Positions 57,937 through 64,000 of a stretch of 64,000 bases of DNA are shown here, in pieces. The stretch covers positions 235,657 to 299,656 of the forward strand of contig NZ_JAQKPV010000006.1 of NCBI RefSeq assembly GCF_028200735.1. The letters run 5' to 3'. Position numbers and translations under genes: made by a program. The first letter of the stretch is position 1. The number at the start of each line of letters is the position of its first letter. Origin of the DNA: Streptomyces sp. ACA25. GTDB lineage: Bacteria > Actinomycetota > Actinomycetes > Streptomycetales > Streptomycetaceae. The notes under the pieces were generated by a model, which ran no database searches, was not told the DNA's origin, and saw nothing but the letters and a program-made list of their open reading frames with translations.

Positions 57937-59520
57937 ATGACCGATCAGTCCCAGATGGCTCCGCCGGCGACCGATGCCCGAGGACGGGTGGCCGAGCTGC
58001 ACGCGATCCGTGCCGCGGCCCACCGAGGCCCCAGTGACAAGGCCACCGAGACTCAGCACGCCAAGGGGAAGCTGACCGCGCGCGAACGCATTGAGCTGCT
58101 GCTGGACAGCGGGACCTTCCGTGAGGTGGAGACCCTGCGCCGGCACCGGGCGACCGGGTTCGGCCTGGAGGAGAAGAAGCCCTACACGGACGGCGTGGTG
58201 ACCGGCTGGGGCACGGTGCACGGGCGGACGGTCTTCGTCTACGCGCACGACTTCCGCATCTTCGGCGGGGCGCTGGGGGAGGCGCACGCCACCAAGATCC
58301 ACAAGATCATGGACATGGCCATCGGGGCGGGAGCTCCGCTGGTCTCGCTGAACGACGGGGCAGGGGCCCGTATCCAGGAAGGTGTTTCGGCCCTGGCGGG
58401 CTACGGCGGAATCTTCCAGCGCAACACGAAGGCCTCGGGAGTCATCCCGCAGATCTCCGTGATGCTCGGCCCGTGCGCGGGCGGTGCGGCGTATTCCCCG
58501 GCGCTCACGGACTTCGTGTTCATGGTGCGGGAGACCTCCCAGATGTTCATCACCGGCCCCGACGTGGTGCAGGCGGTGACCGGTGCTGAGGTCACGCAGA
58601 ACGGCCTGGGCGGCGCGGACGTGCACGCGGGGACCTCCGGGGTGGCGCATTTCGCCTACGACGACGAGGAGACCTGCCTCGAGGAGGTCCGGTACCTGCT
58701 GTCGCTCCTTCCGCAGAACAACCGGGAGAACCCCCCGGTCGCTGAGACGGAGGACCCGGCGGACCGCCGCGGGGAGGCCCTGCTCGACCTGGTGCCGGTG
58801 GACGGGAACCGCCCCTACGACATGCGGCAGGTGATCGAGGAGCTCGTCGACGACGGCGATTTTCTGGAGATCCACGAGCGCTGGGCCACCAACATCATCT
58901 GTGCCCTGAGCCGGATGGACGGTCAGGTGGTGGGGATCGTGGCGAACCAGCCGCAGTCCATGGCCGGAGTACTGGACATCGGGGCCTCGGAGAAGGCCGC
59001 CCGCTTCGTCCAGATGTGCGACGCTTTCAACATTCCGATCATCACACTGCTGGATGTGCCCGGCTTCCTGCCCGGAGTGGACCAGGAGCACGGCGGCATC
59101 ATCCGGCACGGCGCGAAGCTGCTGTACGCCTACTGCAACGCCACGGTGCCGCGCATCTCGGTGGTGCTCCGCAAAGCGTACGGCGGGGCGTACATCGTCA
59201 TGGACTCGCAGTCCATCGGCGCGGACCTCACCTATGCCTGGCCGACCAACGAAATCGCCGTCATGGGGGCCGAAGGCGCCGCCAACGTCATCTTCCGCCG
59301 GCAGATCGCCGGAGCCGACGACCCCGAAGCCATGCGGGTCCGCATGGTCAAGGAGTACAAGGCCGAGCTCATGCATCCCTACTATGCCGCCGAGCGCGGG
59401 CTGGTCGACGATGTCATCGATCCGGCCGAGACGCGTGAGGTGCTGGTCCGTTCCCTGGCGATGCTGCGCAGCAAGCACGCCGACCTGCCGTCCCGTAAGC
59501 ACGGCAACCCCCCGCAGTAG
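57937..59520 (+). CDS. accB: acyl-CoA carboxylase beta (carboxyltransferase) subunit
   Basis: The 527-aa carboxyltransferase transfers CO2 from carboxybiotin to acetyl-/propionyl-CoA. The N-terminal half has GKLTARERIELLLDSG, NDGAGARIQEGVSALAGYG and GPCAGGAAYSPALTDF; the C-terminal half has DVPGFLPGVDQEHGGIIRHGAKLLYAY and RKAYGGAYIVMDS, which form the acyl-CoA and biotin pockets. It is followed by accE after 55 bp, as for S. coelicolor AccB. TAGGGT ends exactly six bases before the ATG, suggesting a leaderless mRNA. It supplies malonyl-CoA for fatty acids and polyketides. Confidence 0.93.
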   Translation: MTDQSQMAPPATDARGRVAELHAIRAAAHRGPSDKATETQHAKGKLTARERIELLLDSGTFREVETLRRHRATGFGLEEKKPYTDGVVTGWGTVHGRTVFVYAHDFRIFGGALGEAHATKIHKIMDMAIGAGAPLVSLNDGAGARIQEGVSALAGYGGIFQRNTKASGVIPQISVMLGPCAGGAAYSPALTDFVFMVRETSQMFITGPDVVQAVTGAEVTQNGLGGADVHAGTSGVAHFAYDDEETCLEEVRYLLSLLPQNNRENPPVAETEDPADRRGEALLDLVPVDGNRPYDMRQVIEELVDDGDFLEIHERWATNIICALSRMDGQVVGIVANQPQSMAGVLDIGASEKAARFVQMCDAFNIPIITLLDVPGFLPGVDQEHGGIIRHGAKLLYAYCNATVPRISVVLRKAYGGAYIVMDSQSIGADLTYAWPTNEIAVMGAEGAANVIFRRQIAGADDPEAMRVRMVKEYKAELMHPYYAAERGLVDDVIDPAETREVLVRSLAMLRSKHADLPSRKHGNPPQ

Positions 59521-59575
59521 GCCCGCGGCGAGGTTCGCGGCACAACAGGCAGAAGCAACCGTCCCGGGAGGGCGC

Positions 59576-59794
59576 ATGAGCATCCACACCCACCTGCACA
59601 CCAACCTCGTCCGCGTGGAAAAGGGGCAGGCCAGCAACGAGGAGCTGGCCGCTGTCACGGCGCTGCTGCTGGCCCGGGCGGGCTCGGCCCGGCACGTTGC
59701 CGCGCCCGCTCCGCACGGCCGTCGTTCCCCCGCGGGATGGCGCCGGCTGGAGCGCACGCCGGGCTTCCGCGCACCGCACAGCTGGCAGGGCTGA
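59576..59794 (+). CDS. accE: acyl-CoA carboxylase epsilon subunit
   Basis: The 72-aa small subunit of actinobacterial acetyl-CoA carboxylase binds the beta subunit and raises activity. Typical parts are VRVEKGQASNEELAAVTALLLAR and a C-terminal W-x-RLER...APHSWQ tail. GGGAGG precedes the ATG. Too small for most gene finders' homology, but position directly after accB and the fold-defining helix make it secure. A 16-bp terminator follows 61 bp downstream. Confidence 0.9.
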   Translation: MSIHTHLHTNLVRVEKGQASNEELAAVTALLLARAGSARHVAAPAPHGRRSPAGWRRLERTPGFRAPHSWQG

Positions 59795-59855
59795 CTCGCA
59801 CGGGCCGGGCGGGGAGGCCCCGGCCCGTGCGCGGCCCGCCGGCTCCCGGGGCATG

Positions 59856-59890
59856 GTCCGGGCCCCGCACCGCTGGTGCGGGGCCCGGAC
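59856..59890. terminator. terminator after accBE
   Basis: Perfect 16-bp arms GTCCGGGCCCCGCACC (59856-59871) and GGTGCGGGGCCCGGAC (59875-59890) with a GCT loop. It could also serve the minus-strand ORF that converges here. Confidence 0.88.
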
Positions 59891-59922
59891 GCGTGGACGG
59901 TGACGGGGCACCGCCCGGCACG

Positions 59923-60099
59923 TCACTGTGCCGGGGCGTCCATGAGTACGGTGCGGCGCGGGTTGGCTGTGCTGGGCGGCAGTTCTCCCTCACCGGCGGC
60001 GCGGCCGGCGGGCTGCCCGAGCTGCTCCGCACTCTCGAGGTGCCCCAGGGTGGTGCGCTGCGGATTGGCGGTCGCCTGCGTGATCATCGTGGTTTTCAC
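59923..60099 (-). CDS. putative 58-aa protein convergent with accE
   Basis: The frame from GTG 60099 (or ATG 60087) starts MKTTMITQATANPQRTTLG, has a polar, Gly/Ala-rich middle and ends NPRRTVLMDAPAQ. Third positions are about 84 percent G/C, somewhat below the neighbours but coding-like. A TACGCT -10-like box lies near 60150; only a weak AAGGGCGAGAG ribosome site is seen. It stops 33 bp before the bidirectional terminator, as a real convergent gene would. Function unknown. Confidence 0.45.
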   Translation of the reverse strand: MKTTMITQATANPQRTTLGHLESAEQLGQPAGRAAGEGELPPSTANPRRTVLMDAPAQ

Positions 60100-60652
60100 G
60101 GAACTCGTCTCTCGCCCTTGTCATACCGGGGATGGGGTGCAAAGGCCGAGCGTAGCCACTGCCCCCCGGGCTCCGGCCCCCCAGCTGCGCGGATTCCACC
60201 GGACATCCCTTGTGAGTATTGTCACGGGCGATGGGCAAAAAGGGCGAAACGGGCGGTCAGTGCCTCTTCATCAATCGGGCATTTCGCCATAAATGGTGCC
60301 CATGTTGCCTTCCGGGCTTCAGGTCGGACACGCTGCCCGGGTGATGGCAGCGCCGAAATGTCCGCTTGTTGCCCCGTGAAGGTGCACGCGTGGTGGTCCC
60401 ACGCATGCGCAGGGTCATAGATGTCAAAGGACTACTCCGGCCCCTTGTTGGAGATCGGGCACTGTGTTGGAATTCCACCGACCGCCGCGGGATGCCAAGC
60501 CGACGTGCAGGGCGCGTACGCAGCCCCGGCACCCGGATGAATCATCAGGACGCGCCGGTTGCCCACGACCGTCAGGGGCCCCGGGTGCTCCTGGCTCGAT
60601 ACCGCTCCGTCGCCCCGGCGACGGAGCGCCTGGTCCAGAGGTTGCGACGCTA
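60100..60652. other. intergenic region upstream of the sensor kinase
   Basis: About 550 bp without a supportable gene. Part (60190-60330) is unusually A+T-rich for the window and holds an imperfect hairpin, GGGCA...CCATAAATGG...TGCCC, near 60277. Two frames reading toward the kinase lack ribosome sites. A perfect 12-bp palindromic hairpin stands at 60603-60628. The kinase promoter must lie here but I could not place it. Confidence 0.4.
60603..60628. promoter_or_regulatory. perfect hairpin/palindrome just upstream of the sensor kinase
   Basis: CGCTCCGTCGCC (60603-60614) and GGCGACGGAGCG (60617-60628) with only two bases between, ending 24 bp before the GTG. As DNA it is a near-perfect palindrome (operator-like); as RNA it would block ribosome entry or terminate read-through. 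Confidence 0.5.
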
Positions 60653-63600
60653 GTGCAGGGACGTTTCAAGAGGGAAGGCAGCGCTGCGGGAGATGCGGAG
60701 CTGGGCGGAGCCACAGGCCGCAGCTCCCCTGCCGGGCACGCCGATGACGGCGAGCCGTCGCAGGCCGGGGTGACCGTCGACCGGACGACACCCGACGAGC
60801 CCGGCGGTGAGGCCGGGCAGTCCGATGCGCCGGAGAAGTCCGGGGGGCCACAGCACGCAGGCTCCCGGATGGCGTTGCGGAACTGGCGGATCAGTACCCG
60901 TCTGGTCTCTCTGATCGCCCTCCCGGTGGTCGCTGCGACAGTGCTGGGCGGTTTCCGCATCCAGCAGTCGATGGAGAACGTCGAGCAGCTGGACAACATG
61001 CAGCTGCTGACCGACATGACGCAGCAGGCGACCCGGCTCGCGGTGGCCCTGCAGGAGGAGCGCGACCGCTCGGCGGGTCCGCTGGTCAGTGGGCGGAGCC
61101 CGAAGAGCGATGACGTGGTGGCCCCCAGGGAGCGCACCGACGCTGCCCGGCAGGCCTTCGCCGACGCCACCTTCGAGATCGACACCAGCGATGAGGTGCT
61201 CTCGGGCATCAACTCACGGGTGCTCAGCATCGGGCGGCAGCTCAACGAGATCAAGGAGATCCGGGACACCGCCTACGAAGACCCGCTGTACCTCTCCCAG
61301 ACGGTCACCCGGTACAACCAGCTGATCGAATCGCTGCTCTCGCTCTCGCAGGACATGGCGCAGGCGACGAGCAACGCCGAGATGATCCAGAACACGCGAG
61401 CGCTGGCCGCGTTCTCCTCGGCGAAGGAGAACGCCTCCATCCAGCGGGCGGTCATCACCGGAGGACTCGCCCGCGGTGAGCGCGACGACGATGAGCCCGG
61501 CCTCACCCCCAGCGACTGGACCTACGGCAAGAGCGCGCTCAACAACGAGAAGGCCGCCATGTCCAGCTTCGTGCAGCTGTACGGCGACGAGGCTCGCGTC
61601 GAGGAGCTGCTGGAACCGCTGGAAGGCGGGATCGTCAACATCGTCTCGGCGAACCAGTACGCCCAGACGGTCTTCAACAGCGAGGACGGGATCACCACCC
61701 AGTTCCGCACCTACAAGGACTGGTACGACCTCAATCGCACCAAGATCGAGGCGATGGACAACATCGAGCAGACCCTGCTCGCCGAGATGGAGGAGCAGGC
61801 GCGCACCCTGCGCGACGACGCCCAGCGGGACGCCATTCTCAACGGTGCGATCATCCTGCTCGTCCTCGGTATCTCACTGGTCGGCGCCTTCGTCGTCGCC
61901 CGGTCGATGGTCCGCTCGCTGCGCCGGCTGCAGTACACCGCTCAGCAGGTCGCCCACAAGCGGCTGCCCGAGGTCGTCCGGGAGATGTCCGAGGCAGACC
62001 CGCAGGACGTCGACACCAACGTGCAGTCCGTGGGCGTGCACACCCGGGACGAGATCGGACAGGTGGCCCAGGCGTTCGACGAGGTGCACCGGGAGGCTGT
62101 CCGCCTCGCCGGTGAGCAGGCACTGCTGCGGGGCAACGTGAACGCGATGTTCACCAACCTCTCGCGCCGCAGCCAGGGGCTCGTCCAGCGCCAGCTGTCG
62201 CTCATCTCCGAGCTGGAGTCCCGGGAGGCCGACCCGGACCAGCTGGAGAACCTCTTCAAGCTGGACCACCTCGCGACCCGCATGCGCCGTAACGGCGAGA
62301 ACCTCCTGGTCCTCGCCGGTGAGGAGCCGGGCCGCCGGTGGACGCGCCCGGTGCCCCTGGTCGACGTGCTCAGGGCCGCGGCTTCCGAGGTGGAGCAGTA
62401 CGAGCGGATCGAGCTCAGTGCGGTTCCGAAGAGCGAGGTGGCCGGCCGCGTGGTCAACGACCTCGTGCACCTGCTCGCCGAGCTTCTGGAGAACGCCACG
62501 TCGTTCTCCTCTCCGCAGACCAAGGTCAAGGTCACCGGTCACGCGCTGCCCGACGGCCGCGTCCTGGTGGAGATTCACGACACCGGAATCGGTCTGTCCC
62601 CCGAGGACCTCGCCGAGATCAACGAACGGCTGGCGAACCCGCCGACCGTGGACGTGTCGGTCTCGCGCCGGATGGGTCTGTTCGTGGTCGGCCGGCTGTC
62701 CCTGCGGCACGGCATCCGAATACAGCTGCGGCCTTCCGATTCCGGTGGTACGACCGCGCTGGTCATGCTGCCCGCCGAGGTCGCCCAGGGCGGCAAGGGC
62801 AAGCCCGCCGGGTCGCCGTCGCGGAACGCCGGTCAGGCCTCCGCGACACTGCAGCGGGAGGCACCCGCCCCCCGGCACCAGCAGCAGGACGCCGGCCGGA
62901 TGCCGCCCGGACCGTCCCGCGGCCAGGTGCCCGCCACGCCCTCCCGCCCCGCTCTTCCCTCCCGCCCGGGAGCCGAAGGCGGTCCCGGCGGCCCGCAGAT
63001 CGGGCGCCCCGGGCCGGGAAGCCGTCCCAGTTGGGCTTCCGACAACGAGGAGACCGGCCGGATGCCCGCCATGGGCGGCACCGACGGTCCTCGCGGCCAC
63101 GACGACGCCCACTCCACGGGCGCCTTCGCCGCTCCCGGCTACGCAGGACCGGGCGGCCCGCGCCAGGGACGGCCCGCGCCCGCCGCGCAGCCGGACCCCG
63201 CGGAGACCGGCAGCTTCGCCCGTCCCGCGGACCTGCCCGGCCCGGCCCGGCCCGGCGACGGCGGCCAGTTCACCGGCGGCCGGTCCGGCGGTGGCGGCCG
63301 GTTCGGCGGCGGCCAGTACGGCAGCGGCCAGTACGGCGGTGGCCAGTACGGCAGCCAGGACACCGGCGAGTTTCCGGCGCAGCAGCCGCAGGACACGCCG
63401 CGGGACCCTGGGGGAGACCTCCCGCCGGCTGCTCCCCGGTACGACGGCGGCGGCGCTCCCGAACGCACCCCGATCTTCGAGCAGATGGAGACGGCGTGGT
63501 TCACCTCCCGCCGGGCAGCTCAGCCGGCTGCCCCGGCCCGGGAGCCCGCGGACACCCCGCCCGCTCCGCAGCGGCCCACGGCTCCCACTCCGCGGCCCGA

Positions 63601-63994
63601 CCAGCAGGCCGAGGCCGTTCCGCCGGCCCCGCCGCAGCGTCGGCCGACCGGGGAGAACCCGGCGCCCCAGGGTTCCGCTCCAGCCGCTCCTGAGCCTCAG
63701 TGGCGCTCCTCGCCCAATGACGAGCGCTGGCGTCAGGCCGAGCAGTTGCGGCGGCCCGCCGCGGGTGGTGTCACCACCTCGGGGCTTCCGCGCCGGGTGC
63801 CGCGCGCCAACCTGGTTGCGGGCACCGCTCAGCAGGAGTCGGCTCCTACCGGGCCGCAGGTCTCCCGGGCACCGGACGACATCCGGGGCCGGCTGACCAA
63901 TCTCCGCCGGGGAATCCAGCAGGGCCGGCGCGCGGGATCCGCAGCCGATGGAACTGACCGGGGCGCCAGCCCCACGTACCAGCAGGAGCGTTAG
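60653..63994 (+). CDS. cvnA: CvnA-type sensor histidine kinase with nitrate/nitrite-sensing domain
   Basis: A 1113-aa membrane kinase: a disordered N-terminus (1-70), TM1 (about 82-103), an extracellular NIT-type helical domain (about 105-395), TM2 (about 400-425), a HAMP region, a LFKLDHLATRMRRNGENLLVL segment in the place of the phospho-acceptor helix, and HATPase_c (HLLAELLENATSFSSP, IHDTGIGLSPEDL, RMGLFVVGRLSLRHGI). It ends with about 390 residues of Pro/Gly/Ala/Gln-rich tail containing GQYG repeats. This is the first gene type of Streptomyces conservons (kinase-roadblock-DUF742-GTPase); the next genes fall outside the window. GTG at 60653 matches the conserved QGRFKREGS start. Confidence 0.88.
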   Translation: MQGRFKREGSAAGDAELGGATGRSSPAGHADDGEPSQAGVTVDRTTPDEPGGEAGQSDAPEKSGGPQHAGSRMALRNWRISTRLVSLIALPVVAATVLGGFRIQQSMENVEQLDNMQLLTDMTQQATRLAVALQEERDRSAGPLVSGRSPKSDDVVAPRERTDAARQAFADATFEIDTSDEVLSGINSRVLSIGRQLNEIKEIRDTAYEDPLYLSQTVTRYNQLIESLLSLSQDMAQATSNAEMIQNTRALAAFSSAKENASIQRAVITGGLARGERDDDEPGLTPSDWTYGKSALNNEKAAMSSFVQLYGDEARVEELLEPLEGGIVNIVSANQYAQTVFNSEDGITTQFRTYKDWYDLNRTKIEAMDNIEQTLLAEMEEQARTLRDDAQRDAILNGAIILLVLGISLVGAFVVARSMVRSLRRLQYTAQQVAHKRLPEVVREMSEADPQDVDTNVQSVGVHTRDEIGQVAQAFDEVHREAVRLAGEQALLRGNVNAMFTNLSRRSQGLVQRQLSLISELESREADPDQLENLFKLDHLATRMRRNGENLLVLAGEEPGRRWTRPVPLVDVLRAAASEVEQYERIELSAVPKSEVAGRVVNDLVHLLAELLENATSFSSPQTKVKVTGHALPDGRVLVEIHDTGIGLSPEDLAEINERLANPPTVDVSVSRRMGLFVVGRLSLRHGIRIQLRPSDSGGTTALVMLPAEVAQGGKGKPAGSPSRNAGQASATLQREAPAPRHQQQDAGRMPPGPSRGQVPATPSRPALPSRPGAEGGPGGPQIGRPGPGSRPSWASDNEETGRMPAMGGTDGPRGHDDAHSTGAFAAPGYAGPGGPRQGRPAPAAQPDPAETGSFARPADLPGPARPGDGGQFTGGRSGGGGRFGGGQYGSGQYGGGQYGSQDTGEFPAQQPQDTPRDPGGDLPPAAPRYDGGGAPERTPIFEQMETAWFTSRRAAQPAAPAREPADTPPAPQRPTAPTPRPDQQAEAVPPAPPQRRPTGENPAPQGSAPAAPEPQWRSSPNDERWRQAEQLRRPAAGGVTTSGLPRRVPRANLVAGTAQQESAPTGPQVSRAPDDIRGRLTNLRRGIQQGRRAGSAADGTDRGASPTYQQER

Positions 63995-64000
63995 GGTGAA

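Noticed and set aside
60464..60652. An in-frame upstream extension of the sensor kinase by 63 codons
   Set aside because: Related kinases begin at the QGRFKREGS motif encoded at 60653; the extension is low-complexity and contains the 60603-60628 palindrome.
60366..60653. A 95-codon + strand frame ending at the sensor-kinase start (TAGTG overlap)
   Set aside because: The overlap is tempting, but the start is TTG without a ribosome site and the product is Arg-rich with no homology; more likely untranslated leader.

Overview
The window looks like core chromosome of a Streptomyces or a very close relative. It is very G+C rich with strong G/C bias at third codon positions, uses many GTG starts, has long G+C hairpins between genes, contains only a couple of TTA codons, and carries families typical of the genus (XRE/DUF397 pair, LAL-type LuxR regulator, PucR regulator, acyl-CoA carboxylase with an epsilon subunit, conservon-type sensor kinase). 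From memory, the order sdaA-glyA-gcvH-gcvT ... ligA-rmdB-gatCAB ... ilvBNC-serA ... leuB-ilvE-cimA-accB-accE-cvnA matches the S. coelicolor SCO5469-SCO5544 stretch, with some local differences. No rRNA, tRNA, CRISPR array or biosynthetic gene cluster is visible.

Layout. 1-3.2 kb is an accessory patch: a 5'-truncated SMC/Rad50-like ATPase, a scrap of an IS5-type transposase and a PIN-domain protein. 3.2-8.8 kb is a serine/glycine block: gcvT-gcvH-glyA-sdaA reads leftward behind a tandem-type glycine riboswitch, with sseB divergent. 8.9-20 kb holds housekeeping and single-enzyme genes (TRIC channel, thioesterase, acetyltransferase, Dps, a DAP-decarboxylase paralog, Tat-exported amidase, cysteine desulfurase with mnmA, nitrilase, SDR, a MetE-type methionine synthase). 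20-28.3 kb is ligA, rmdB (c-di-GMP), and gatC-gatA-small gene-gatB. 28.5-31.9 kb is a second accessory patch: RibD-like reductase, a nine-repeat LRR protein, an XRE/DUF397 pair and a methyltransferase pseudogene. 32-38.8 kb carries a LAL regulator and a sugar-dehydrogenase/AKR group. 38.9-59.8 kb is dominated by a second c-di-GMP protein and amino-acid metabolism: ilvB-ilvN-ilvC, serA, proline catabolism with its PucR regulator, leuB, ilvE, cimA, then accB-accE. The right edge is a CvnA-type histidine kinase.

How parts work together. Branched-chain amino-acid synthesis is assembled here (ilvBNC, leuB, ilvE, cimA), and two of its transcription units, ilvB and cimA, each begin with a leader peptide followed by a hairpin plus T-run, the only two conventional T-tailed terminators I noticed. 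Serine/glycine flux (serA, glyA, gcvT/H, sdaA) is partly under glycine-riboswitch control. Proline is degraded by separate PRODH and P5CDH genes under a divergent PucR regulator.

The most striking signal is that the only two TTA codons I find in real genes lie in the two c-di-GMP turnover genes: codon 3 of rmdB, with an intact EAL, and codon 185 of a PAS-GGDEF-EAL protein with an intact GGDEF and I-site but a destroyed EAL. The second gene is also preceded by a BldD-like box and a translationally coupled 29-codon ORF. This suggests that opposing c-di-GMP enzymes may share control by the bldA tRNA. A recurrent TAnnnT-N6-RTG promoter/start arrangement suggests that many genes here make leaderless mRNAs. 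All positions and motifs were read by eye; no database search was run.
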